Origin: Breviolum minutum Mf 1.05b.01
Lineage: Eukaryota > Sar > Dinophyceae > Suessiales > Symbiodiniaceae
Direction of reading: 5' to 3'
DNA length: 64,000 nucleotides
Assembly (NCBI GenBank): GCA_000507305.1
Contig: DF241597.1
Span: 1-64,000 of the forward strand
Below, one piece after another: positions 55,095 through 64,000 of the stretch. Within the stretch, counting starts at the first letter, position 1. Each line of letters begins with the position of its first letter. The notes under the pieces are model-generated. The model searched no databases and was not told the DNA's origin. It saw only the letters and a program-made list of their open reading frames with translations. A program made the translations under genes and the position numbers.

Positions 55095-55214
55095 ACCCTA
55101 AGGATTCAGATATGTCCTAAGAATCCGGGATTTCCCCGAACCAATCCTATGACCTGGGGATGGGATGTTTTGACCATCAATCCTACTCATATCGGATGGG
55201 TCAGATCATTAGGG
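55095..55214. repeat. Family F palindromic element
   Basis: cctaaggattcagatatgtc, taagaatccgggatttcccc, gggatgttttgaccatcaat and gatgggtcagatcattaggg. Confidence 0.85.
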
Positions 55215-55234
55215 TTGGGTGTGAAATGTTGTGA

Positions 55235-55321
55235 AATTGCTTGGATCCACCCTAATATAGGTTATAACTTGTAACCCACTAATCCTAATCTGTTACTAAC
55301 TTCCTGGGACATCCAAGTAAG
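55235..55321. repeat. Family H repeat, right part
   Basis: ataggttataacttgtaacc and ttactaacttcctgggacatc. Confidence 0.6.
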
Positions 55322-55418
55322 CAGTTCGCCACCCACAAACCTATATTTTTTTCTTCATATATTCCTTTGCTTTCAACTTGGATGTGTCTTTTAACAATTA
55401 AAAGAAACGTCACCGAGC

Positions 55419-55515
55419 CCATAGGATCAATGCATGGTTTATTTACCTACATTTAGTCACGATCTTTTATGGTAGATGTAGATATCCAAATATATACCAC
55501 CTGGAAAGGATCCTG
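55419..55515. repeat. Family D palindrome
   Basis: cccataggatcaatgcatgg at the left; ataccacctggaaaggatcc at the right. Confidence 0.75.
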
Positions 55516-55794
55516 GCGAACGCCACTCCCATTAGTCTTGGTTTGTCATGGCCCCCGAAAACCAAATCGCCACCGATCCTTTCGCCTTGGGGTGGTGATT
55601 CCCGGAATCCTTAAGGCTCCCCAGTTACCCCCTCCCCTTGAACACAGCAACACTTCTTTGACGTCAAAGGAAGTTAAGAAACGTGATTTGTTTCGTTTTT
55701 TTTTACCTCGGAGATGGAGGAAGAGAACATTTTCGAGGCCTCAAATGTGAAAACAAAAAACACCACACAGTGCCATGAAAAAAACAAAGAAGTC

Positions 55795-55880
55795 CCCAAG
55801 TGATTCAATCCGTGACCTTTTTCATCCCCTATAAACAGTTGGAAGTCACCAACAACCTTTCAAAGGGTCACTTAACCATC
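55795..55880. repeat. Family J palindromic element
   Basis: gattcaatccgtgacctttt, cagttggaagtcaccaacaa and ctttcaaagggtcacttaac. Confidence 0.7.
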
Positions 55881-56137
55881 CCAAAAACGAGCACAAAGCA
55901 TTACCGGGCCACTGAACTTATGTTCTAGGATCCGATTGCATTGTTAGTTAAGATCATCCCTACCACCAAAAGAAATAAAAATGGAGGGTATAGGAGATCC
56001 TAGTGGTGTAAGGACCAAGATATGTCCTAAGAATCCGGGATTTCCTATGAAACTTGGAGGTAGTAAGTCCATCATCCTATCAAACGAAATAACCCAAACA
56101 TCTCTGATGTGACAGGAATCCAGGTTTGATTCACTAC

Positions 56138-56242
56138 CTGGACCCCCCACAAGACGCGCTCGCCCCGGTGTTCCTCACGAAACTGCCGTTCCAAAGTTTC
56201 CAAAGCTTGAAAGATAGGACCCTCTTGCCATCGTTGAGTGGC
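56138..56242 (-). CDS. Exon of unrecognised protein
   Basis: Acceptor gggccag|GCCACT, donor CAG|GTAGTG; exactly 35 codons, phase 0 to 0. Reads ATQRWQEGPIFQALETLERQ then FREEHRGERVLWGVQ, a helical, charged stretch. The minus frame stays open up to 56488; an earlier exon reading PEKCAKALFEDLTAFKL near 56400-56450 may belong to the same gene. Confidence 0.65.
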
Positions 56243-57119
56243 CTGGCCCATCAAAATTGATGGTCTGGAGTTTCTGAGGATGTTGAATGCAAATGTTTGT
56301 TTTTTTTGCAATGCAATAAGTATGGTATCATTAAAGAATATTTCCGGCTTCAAAAAAACGGCCATTTTGGGGGTATCGTTGTTTAAGTTCAGGGTGGCAT
56401 ATAGCTTAAATGCTGTTAGATCCTCAAACAAGGCTTTGGCGCACTTTTCCGGCTGCGACCCACTTCTGCAACCAATAACCCAGGGCATAGTGGTCGAGAT
56501 TATGTTGAGATTGGTGGCTTACTCTAAAAGTCACACAAGTTTGCTCAAAAAGACAAAAACTACCAATATATCTAACCCATATTCCATATATTCCCATATT
56601 TGTAAAGTTAAAACTACCTGGATATTTCCATATGTTTTCCCAGGTTTATCGTAAGATAAGCTCCATAACTTAGTTATCAAGTGGCTAACCACTAACCAGT
56701 CAGTTATTCCAACTTTTGGGTAACCAACTTGGATGATGAAATGTAGCAACTTTTTATTGCGTAAGTTACTTCACCATAACTGACTTAAAACCATACTTCC
56801 TCGAACCTTGGTTTGGAAAACATGCTTATATATCTAACTGCAGAAAAAAAAACGACACATCTTGGCATCATTGTTGTTCAGGTGCTACCTGATCATTCCA
56901 GTCACGTCAACTCCGCAAAACTGGAAACTGACGTTGTGCTAGTATGAAGCCTTGGGTTTTTGGGCCAACAAAAACGCACCTCAAAATGTGGGTTCTTCTT
57001 TAGATCGCCTTCACTCTTCCAAAACTTCCATGGAAGTGATCGATTCACGATCGTGATCGTAAGTTGGTTTGTTTCAATGGGACTTAAAACCAACCTACAA
57101 AAATATAGGGGTGTGTTTT

Positions 57120-57506
57120 ACTCATCCATTGATCCTAAGTACCAACCAGCAGGACATCCATTCGTACCCCTTTTTGTTGCTGCACTCGGATCCTTCCTTT
57201 TGGTTCCGAAAGGCCGAACCGTTCCACGGCAACTTGACGTTGCATCCATCGTTTCATCATGTCAAAAAACGTCCCGAATCATCCAGCTTTCATCACGAAA
57301 AGATCGACAACCAATCTGTCGCACTGGTGGACCATCCTGCCATTCTCAAATGACCGACCTCTCTTGTTGTAGATCAAATCCCCAGTTGGTTGTGAGTGTT
57401 CCAGGAAACCACCTTGTGAGAAGGTCTCATATTGCACCATTCCACGCTTAAGGCCCCCATATAGCCCTGATGGATCTTCGACATCTTGCCGGCCATTCTG
57501 GGCCAT
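57120..57506 (-). CDS. Unrecognised protein, frame with internal TGA
   Basis: From an ATG after acceptor aaacag|C, the frame reads MAQNGRQDVEDPSGLYGGLK, then RGMVQYETFSQGGFLEHSQP and HQCDRLVVDLFVMKAG, then TGA (57279). The same frame goes on as FGTFFDMMKRWMQRQVAVER, then FGLSEPKGRIRVQQQKG to a TAG. Possibilities are a stop with unrelated coding sequence after it, an unseen intron, a sequence error, or a recoded TGA. A donor AAAGGG|GTACGA lies near the end. Confidence 0.55.
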
Positions 57507-58423
57507 GCTGTTTTTTTGCTGTCATCCACTCGCTCATTGGTCATCTCAAAAGTTCTGGAATATTGGTCACAAGACAAACCTCAGCAAACTCAACAAAAAC
57601 TTTGGTGTGTGTTTTTCATGGGAAATGGATGGGTTGTATCATTTTATATTGTGTGTATTTTACAGTAGTATGTACGTATCTATATAATCTACATCAAATG
57701 ATAATACTTTACTCAGCTCAATTCACTTTTGGGCTAGTATTCAGTTTTGGCATGTTTTGTTTGAGGGTTTTTTGAACACAAGATGCTTCCCTCTATATTA
57801 CCTTCGTGATAGTCCAAATGTGCCGTTTCAAAAAAAAACATAAATGTTTCAGTTTGAATAAATGCTGCAAATGAAACATCAAATGTATTCAATAACCTCC
57901 AGGGGAACCCGATATGACATATCCCACCCTTTCCATCTTTCAAATTGCATTTTGAAGGGCTATGTTGGTTCACAGTACGGTAACCTTGACGTTGGGACTT
58001 GTTTTCCCTCTTTTTGCGTGAAAAAAATATACATGTGAAGTCACCGTATATATATAAGATAATATGTTATATATCTAAATCGATATTGACACCAAAAGCA
58101 AGGAGTCTTCAAAAAAATGATATGTCTAGCGAGAGTGAGCGAGACTGAGACAGACATAGGCATCTAGAAAATCTGACATGTTCCAACGATACAACCTTTC
58201 TTTTCCTTCACCAATTCATACCTGGATCTTCCAAAGGGTGCTGAATGGATGATAAGGGGTGCCTCTACACCATCCTTTAGAATCAAACAGCACCCTGTGG
58301 AAGATGCTGGTACACGTGTTCAACTCAAACTTTACCTTTCCGAATAGTTTTTTCAGTTCCCCACTCCTTTTACACCAAAAAACATGAAAAGGTGTGACCT
58401 TCCTTGGCCAAACAAACACAAAC

Positions 58424-58520
58424 CCGTAGGATCCATGTGATTGCTATATTTACCTACCAATTTACCATACAAAACTCAACCATTTGGGTTTGCACATACA
58501 AAATCTCCCATGGATCCTAT
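58424..58520. repeat. Family D palindrome
   Basis: cccgtaggatccatgtgatt at the left; aatctcccatggatcctata at the right. It ends 17 bp beyond the donor side of the exon at 58537, so it sits at the start of that intron. Confidence 0.8.
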
Positions 58521-58536
58521 ATATTATACAACTCAC

Positions 58537-58740
58537 CACTCCACCATGATCTCAGTAACCGCATTGGCAAAGCGAAATTTCGGATGCCACGGTGGTGGTG
58601 GACCTCTAAATGGCATCGTCGTACCATAGATGCGGTGATAGACCCCAGGCACATCAGGATGAAACATCAAGCCGATGGTCTCTGGCAAATAGGCATCACG
58701 AAGATCATAATGATAACGATGAAAAGTGAGAGTAGGTGAC
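58537..58740 (-). CDS. Unrecognised protein, second exon of a pair
   Basis: Acceptor ttttcccag|GTCACC, donor GAGTG|GTGAGT (strong); phase 2 to 2. Reads SPTLTFHRYHYDLRDAYLPE, then TIGLMFHPDVPGVYHRIYGT and PPPPWHPKFRFANAVTEIMV. Rich in aromatic residues, His and Pro, no membrane helix. Follows the exon at 59213-59443. Confidence 0.8.
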
Positions 58741-59212
58741 CTGGGAAAAAAATCTGAAGGAAAATCCAATGGCTAGTCAGTCAACCTACCCTACCCTCCC
58801 CCTTTAAAAAAGGGCAGAAATCTACTTGGTATATATTTAATTTCTAAGCTACCTTTTTTGTATTTATATAACCCCCTATAAACTAACCCAATATGATCAT
58901 CTGAAGCCAACTGTGAAGTATCAATTAAAAATGTCACATGGAGCATTTATGATATCCATGCCACAAATGAGTCATGAACAAAGGCCTGGTTTTTTAGGAT
59001 ATTTTTCAGGGATTATACTACACGGGTATATGGAGATTAAGTCAAAAACCATGAAAAATAAGTATCCAGTCATGAGACAAACCAGGATTTGATGTATGGA
59101 AAGTATGAGTTTGCTTTTTTTGGTGGTTCAGGTTATGTTTGGATACCACCAGTTGAGGTTGGTAGTTGAAATCCCATTTTTAACAAGGATTGAGGACCAT
59201 CCCAGGTGGTTC

Positions 59213-59443
59213 ACATCACCAAGAGTCTTCTGAAAGTCATGATCTACTTCCCAGGCATTTTGCGCATCCACTCGCCGCAACACACGACTTCGATTCCATA
59301 GCCAAGCATTGGAAGTGACGACCTGCACAGTGGGTTTCAGTGCTCCAAGGCCTTCAAGGGAAACATAAATATGTTTCGGTGCACCCCCCAGGATTCCAGT
59401 CACAAATGAAGGTTTATGGGGATTGGACGGTGACGATTGCATC
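59213..59443 (-). CDS. Unrecognised protein, first exon of a pair
   Basis: Acceptor cacccag|GATGCA. Reads KPSFVTGILGGAPKHIYVSL, then EGLGALKPTVQVVTSNAWLW and VDAQNAWEVDHDFQKTLGDV. Phase with the next exon requires a GA donor (GATGT|GAACCA), giving LGDV-SPTLTF; the GT donors one and four bases away break phase. The intron opens with a family E-type stretch (about 59145-59215). Confidence 0.78.
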
Positions 59444-59721
59444 CTGGGTGGGGGGTAGTTCCAACATACATGGATAAAAGATAACCAACAAAAAACAAGG
59501 GGTATAATCAATATATTTCACTAACCACTATCAAGTATTTGTGTGATGACACGTAGAAGGATAGTTCACTCTCTGAAAATGCAATAGATTGTTGCCTGTA
59601 ATCTTGGAAAAGTGTTTATATCAACTAAAGTGTAACTACTATAAAATATTCGGATATTTTTGGGAAACCCTGTTGGCCCCTCCAAATCAATCCCCCCCCC
59701 ACACTGGTTTAGAACATCATG

Positions 59722-59818
59722 AATTACTACACCTCCGAAGTTTAACATAACCCCTGAAAAATGGTGCTTGGAAGACTACCTAACTTTTCAGGTGCGTGCT
59801 GTTTAACTTCGGGGCTTC
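59722..59818. repeat. Family B element (aagtttaacat variant)
   Basis: ctccgaagtttaacataacc at the left; gctgtttaacttcggggctt at the right. Confidence 0.8.
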
Positions 59819-60169
59819 CATGTGTATCATCAAGCCACCATTCTCCAGTTCTCTCCCTTGGCCACCTGGGACAAAACCAACCCAACCATCCAAACCTTCA
59901 CCCCAGCCACACACAAGCACACACACACGGGCCGGCCTCATCCAAACGCAAATTCAGGCCCACCGGAAAAGTCACCAGAAATTCTGTGGCTTCATGTGCA
60001 ATGCGCAGCAATAACTGTGGAGATAAATCCCAACTACTCACCCACTCCTGGAGAGATGGATGGAGAGGACGATGGAGGATGTGGTGTAAACGGCCGTTGG
60101 GGAGGGAACGTTAGGATGGATCAATGGTGATTGGATATATTTGGGTTATTTCACCTACTTATGAATGGG

Positions 60170-60273
60170 ATATATTTTGGTTATAGCCTACTTATGAATG
60201 GGATATATTGGGGTTATAACCGTTATAACCTACTTATTAAACTTTTACCAACTTCCAACGGGACATCCAAGTA
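60170..60273. repeat. Family H-type repeat
   Basis: Tandem ataacctacttatgaatggg-like units end in acttccaacgggacatccaa. Confidence 0.6.
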
Positions 60274-60441
60274 GCGTGGATAGGCGGATGAGGGTCAGGG
60301 AGATCTCAGATATGCGAAAGGGGCCCCAGGGTGGGATTTTCAATGAAGAAAAACTTTCACTCTCCCTTTCACCCCTGGAATATGAACGGCTGGTTCACCT
60401 AAAAAATCACTCACTTGAAAAGGAAAATCATGAACCAAACC

Positions 60442-60522
60442 TCCATGTGTGGTATATTTACCTACATGAATGGTTGATTTTATGGCAAATGTAGGTTAAT
60501 ATACCATGCATGGATGCTATGG
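60442..60522. repeat. Family D long palindrome
   Basis: tccatgtgtggtatatttac at the left; aatataccatgcatggatgc at the right. Confidence 0.9.
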
Positions 60523-60639
60523 GATATGATCCAAACCTCCATTGTTTTGTGTTCAACATATTAATTTTCCAGGGGTGTTGTTGAGATGAGTTTTTCCTCT
60601 TAAGGTGAAGGTTTGAATTGAAATTTCCAAGATTTTTTC

Positions 60640-60711
60640 GTAGCGATGTTTGTAAAGCTTGGATTTGCGCGGCCCCAAATGCTACAAACAACGCCCCAAT
60701 GTTTCCTTTGT
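60640..60711 (-). CDS. Possible exon
   Basis: Acceptor gcacaaag|GAAACA. Reads NIGALFVAFGAAQIQALQTS then LRKNLGN. The first part is a hydrophobic helix. Donor unclear. Confidence 0.4.
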
Positions 60712-61016
60712 GCGGTTTTGTTGAGGATAGCATTTATCACCCAATTTACCAAGGATATACAAAGAAATTCGTAGGTGCCGCTTGTATACCAAGATTTCTT
60801 TGCGGGAATTATCATCTGTCAACCACCCATTACCAGGACCAGAATAATCAGTAAAAATCCATTTGGGGGAACGGCCGCTGTTGAAAACGTGATAGAAAAC
60901 ACACAAGAAAATCATGTTTTTTATAAAAGCGAAGCAATCATGTTGTTTGGTGCTCACACAACTGAAAAAATCACACAGCAGCATGAATCTAATGAATCTA
61001 CATACATAATTGAATA

Positions 61017-61124
61017 CCAGTTGTTGGGCTTCAATCCATTTGAAAGATATGCTTGTCAAATCGAATCATTTCCCCAGGTTTCAAATTTCGGGTGACGGAC
61101 ATCTTCGAGTTTCCACCATCTTAG
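61017..61124. repeat. Family C element, diverged
   Basis: accagttgttgggcttcaat, ttgtcaaatcgaatcatttc and gagtttccaccatcttag keep the order of family C with many changes. Confidence 0.6.
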
Positions 61125-61378
61125 CTATGATCCATGAACAACAACTTGGTTGTGTTGTCGTGGTTCTGCGGACGCGATTAGATAATCCATGGGGTTCCAG
61201 AAAGATATGGTACCAAATTGACCCACAGATAAATACCATCTTCAACAAACTAAGATATCCCACCTATAGAAAATAAAAATCAACTTCCCAACCACCTTGG
61301 GAGGGGATACATGTTACTGGTAGTTGCCAATCATATCAAAAAAGACCGACAAGGATATACACCTTTTGGATGCTAAAC

Positions 61379-61503
61379 CTTCGGGTGAGTTGGATCAGTT
61401 GGATCATGCTTGGCTGGATGTCTGGATGGCTTGGATTTTCCAAGGTTTCCACGTTAGAACTCCATTGGATAACGACCGGCTCAGGGGCTCGCCTTGCAAC
61501 AAG
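61379..61503 (-). CDS. Exon of unrecognised protein
   Basis: Acceptor gtttccag|CTTGTT, donor CGAAG|GTTTAG; phase 0 to 2, 41 codons. Reads LVARRAPEPVVIQWSSNVET, then LENPSHPDIQPSMIQLIQL. The upstream frame KRVKRRFGRCFQ is also open, so the start could be earlier. Confidence 0.55.
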
Positions 61504-61557
61504 CTGGAAACATCTCCCAAAGCGACGTTTCACACGTTTGCTTATAAGCCAAACCCA

Positions 61558-61650
61558 TGACGGATCCATGGGACGTTTTGTATATCTATCTATATTGATC
61601 CATAAAAATCAACTATTCATGTAGGTAAATATAGCACGCCCATGGATGGT
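61558..61650. repeat. Family D palindrome
   Basis: tgacggatccatgggacgtt at the left; agcacgcccatggatggtag at the right. Confidence 0.8.
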
Positions 61651-61739
61651 AGCTCCTCGATGCTTTCGAGAGAACCATCAGATCGAAAGCCATTCAGATG
61701 TGATGCACCTTCGTTATCATGTCCAACCTGAGATTTGCG

Positions 61740-61850
61740 TGTGTGGTTGTGGGGGGAATTTAAGGGGAATCCAAGAAAAATCTATGGGAAATCCAAAGGT
61801 AATCTAAGGGGAATCTATGGGAATATGGGAATCCAACAGGAATCTATGGA
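61740..61850. repeat. Short tandem ggaatctatgg-type units
   Basis: ggggaatctatgggaa and variants (gggaaatccaaa, gggaatcc, ggaatctatgg) follow one another in imperfect tandem. Confidence 0.6.
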
Positions 61851-61950
61851 AATCGTTAGTATGGAATCTTAGATCAGATTTGCGACAGTTGGATGTCAAA
61901 GGGAAAAAGTGAACCAAAAATATTCTCCCAAATTTGGCGGGTTTTTCATG

Positions 61951-62043
61951 CCCATAGGATCCATGTACGGTATATTTACCTACATGAATGGTTGATTTTA
62001 TGGTGAATGTAGGTAAATATACCATACATGAATCCTATGAGAT
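61951..62043. repeat. Family D long palindrome, best copy
   Basis: cccataggatccatgtacgg, tatatttacctacatgaatg; then aatgtaggtaaatataccat and acatgaatcctatgag. The arms pair almost perfectly for about 40 bp around a short centre. Confidence 0.95.
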
Positions 62044-62114
62044 GGGATGATTACATAAATCCCATGGTATTTATTCAATCCGTAAAGAAACACAAACAAA
62101 AATAGGGATCCTGA

Positions 62115-62225
62115 TTTCCCTGGCAATTCTTTGTGCCCTTTTTGGGATGTTTAAGTGACCCTTCGAAAGGTTGGAAAGGTGACATCCAACTAGGGGATGA
62201 AAAGGTCACGAATTGAATCACGTGG
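62115..62225. repeat. Family J palindromic element
   Basis: aagtgacccttcgaaaggtt, aaggtgacatccaactaggg and aaaaggtcacgaattgaatc. Confidence 0.75.
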
Positions 62226-62310
62226 TCATGGTTTATTATAATCACAACATAACTGGGTAGTATAATCCTTTGTAACTATACCCTAAACCACCAGTTCTAT
62301 ACCCCAAATG
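62225..62310. repeat. Family L repeat copy
   Basis: catggtttattataatcaca, taactgggtagtataatcc and accctaaaccaccag. Directly abuts a family J copy. Confidence 0.65.
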
Positions 62311-62399
62311 GTAAGTTATCCCAATACTGAGGATCTATTATACACTCCCCGAAAAATACCCTGAAAATCACCCGGACCAAAACTTCCAAGTCACATGTT

Positions 62400-62880
62400 C
62401 CACCGTACTAATGCTCAAGACTCGTCGTGCATCAAAGCCTCAGACGCACGAGCGCCGGGAGGTGATGATGAGATTACAAGATTGGAAATTCGATAACAAC
62501 CAAAATATGGATGTAGAAAAAACGTTTAAAAAAAAAAACTGGGGGTTTCAGCTGTATATTAATATATAGTTGTAGAAATATATTTGGTATGATATAATGA
62601 TGACATGGAAAGAACTAAACCTTCAACTATGACTATAATAGAATTAGCGATTGGAGTTGCTCACGAACCTGATCGAATTTTGGAATCCGCAACATAAACT
62701 ACAAGTTGGTAGTGTATAATTCGTGTGGATTTTATTGGATTTTTCTGCTTTGGTAACATGTTGTACAATACCAATATAGTCTATATAAATATATTGTACA
62801 TTTATTTATACTATGAATTATCTTACATTGCCTTCCAAGAAGTGATGATATAGTCCTGTTTGGTTTCGCCCTTTTTCCAG
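62400..62880. other. No gene or known repeat seen
   Basis: A short GC-rich patch (62400-62465) is followed by AT-rich sequence with short TA runs. Nothing else was recognised. Confidence 0.4.
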
Positions 62881-63104
62881 AAGTAACAAACAAATGCGAC
62901 TTTTTAGGGTGCATCCCCATTCAGGCTTGGGTTTTAGCCCAGGTCCCCATGAAAGTTGCGCTCAAATAACCCAAAAAAAAACACAGCCCCAACAAAAAGA
63001 ACAACCTGAAACACATTCAAAGATCATGGTGTTGAAACAAGGAAATCTAGTTGAGAAAAAAAAGATAATATGTCTATCAGGTCAATTTATCATTAAAAAA
63101 CCAG

Positions 63105-63195
63105 GTGATTCAATTCGTGACGTTTTGCATCCAGAAACGTTGGATGTCACCTTTCCAACCTTTCGAAAAGGGGTCACTTTTTCACCATCTTTTTT
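63105..63195. repeat. Family J palindromic element
   Basis: gattcaattcgtgacgtttt, cgttggatgtcacctttcca and cctttcgaaaaggggtcact. Confidence 0.75.
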
Positions 63196-63218
63196 GGTGC
63201 AATCCCTTCAAAATTACC

Positions 63219-63470
63219 CCATGACGGATCCATGCGAATGGTATATCTACCTACATGAGTGGTTGATTAACCATTGGTTGATTAACCATTGGTTCATTAA
63301 CCATGGGTTGATTAACCATTGGTTTGCCCTAATAAATCTCTACTAAACCCTTATTTCTCAGGGGGGTACGTTGGGGGTAGGTTGACCAGCCATAATACAT
63401 GAATAGTTTATGTTGTATGGGATCAATGTAGGTAAATATACGAAACGTCCCATGGATCCGTCATGGGATA
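63219..63470. repeat. Family D palindrome with tandem insert
   Basis: cccatgacggatccatgcga at the left and gtcccatggatccgtcatgg at the right, 17-bp near-perfect outer arms. It is about 250 bp, compared with the usual 95. The centre carries about four attaaccattggttg-type tandem units (63264-63330) and extra sequence. Confidence 0.85.
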
Positions 63471-63654
63471 GATTTGCGTCAAGTTTCATTCCCCCTAAAT
63501 GAGTCCGATTTCTTCATGACTCTTGGCAACACCCTTGGCATTTTTCGCCCTCGAAGAGTCTTTCTATGTTTGGCAAAAAAAAGACACCTCAAAAAAAAAC
63601 AACAACAACTACCAAAGCCTTTTGGATCCTTCCAACAGTTGTTGTTGTTTTTCT

Positions 63655-63757
63655 AGTTGGTGGTTTCAACCACCCATCTGAAAAAATATGAGTCAAAATG
63701 GGTTCATCTTCCCCAAATAGGGTTGAACATAAAAAAATGTTTGATACCAAGACCTAC
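63655..63757. repeat. Family C palindromic element
   Basis: ctagttggtggtttcaacca at the left; gtttgataccaagacctac at the right. Confidence 0.8.
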
Positions 63758-63862
63758 TGTTGATGGCTGAAATCCTCCACCAGTTGATATGGTAAATATC
63801 CCGTTATTTATAGGGTTTCATACATCCCAGGTGGTGCAGGAGTTCAACCATCAACAGTAGTT
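63756..63862. repeat. Family E palindromic element
   Basis: ctactgttgatggctgaaat at the left; gttcaaccatcaacagtagt at the right; cccgttatttatagggtttc core. Directly abuts the family C copy on its left. Confidence 0.95.
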
Positions 63863-63910
63863 GTTGTTTTTGGATCTTTTTGGTGAGAAACTCAGCAAGG
63901 TAGCATCTTG

Positions 63911-64000
63911 ATTCACTTCCAAATCAGCTAACTGCCATGGTAAGTAGATGCCTTGATGCATCTGAATATAGTCTTCCTGGATGTCAGTCATGTCGATGTC
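63911..64000 (-). CDS. Exon of unrecognised protein, cut by window edge
   Basis: Minus frame open from the edge: DIDMTDIQEDYIQMHQGIYL, then PWQLADLEVNQDATLL, with a possible donor CTGA|GTTTCT near 63911. Acidic, regular codon use. The intron that follows contains the family E and C elements back to back. Confidence 0.62.

Noticed and set aside
1..64000. CRISPR arrays, tRNA or rRNA genes, bacterial operons
   Set aside because: The spaced repeats are palindromic MITE-like elements with unequal spacing. No cloverleaf or rRNA-like block was recognised, and gene structure is eukaryotic.
1..64000. Dinoflagellate spliced-leader relic upstream of genes
   Set aside because: I looked for the characteristic ttttggctcaag end upstream of the predicted starts and did not find it; a systematic search was not possible.

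Overview
The window looks like nuclear DNA of a dinoflagellate, most likely a symbiodiniacean-type alga. Genes are broken into many very short exons. Acceptors are nearly always AG|G, and several donors are GC or GA instead of GT. All recognised coding segments lie on the minus strand. The space between exons is packed with short palindromic (MITE-like) repeats. One of them (family A) gives the 'GVSKNNGTPKSS'-type spurious ORFs that I remember from dinoflagellate predicted proteins (recollection, not a search). I saw no bacterial, organellar, rRNA, tRNA or CRISPR feature. Exons were found by reading both strands by eye, using splice sites and reading phase, without transcripts.

Left part (1-17.3 kb): satellites and repeats, then a Ca2+/H+ (CAX-type) antiporter gene read leftwards from about 16.2 kb to 2.26 kb. 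Fifteen exons of 19-82 nt can be joined in one unbroken phase chain. It carries both family signature motifs (GNAVE and GNAAEH); the first exon(s) and the last exon(s) were not found. Just upstream, on the same strand, is an intact ORF for a small secreted Gly-Pro-His repeat protein (16.8-17.25 kb).

Middle part (17.3-44 kb): mostly repeat families, with isolated minus-strand exons of unrecognised genes at 22.6, 25.8, 27.6-28.1, 38.5, 40.6, 41.6, 42.3 and 43.4 kb. There is one compact three-exon gene that reads from ATG to stop (30.3-31.97 kb, 471 aa, multi-pass membrane protein), and an exon chain of another membrane protein (37.7-34.1 kb).

Right part (44-64 kb): a denser minus-strand run of exons of unknown function (44.4-49.7, 52.2, 53.2-53.7, 56.1, 57.2-57.5, 58.5-59.4, 60.7, 61.4 and 63.9-64.0 kb), interleaved with about 20 copies of a long palindrome (family D: GGATCCATG ends, ATTTACCTACAT arms) that appears only from 23.4 kb rightwards.

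Repeat families are named A-S here for reference. Several introns are almost wholly one repeat copy, so the repeats may be a source of introns. Three single-N gaps (1057, 14479, 20411) mark assembly joins, and the one at 14479 lies inside a duplicated, probably chimeric stretch.
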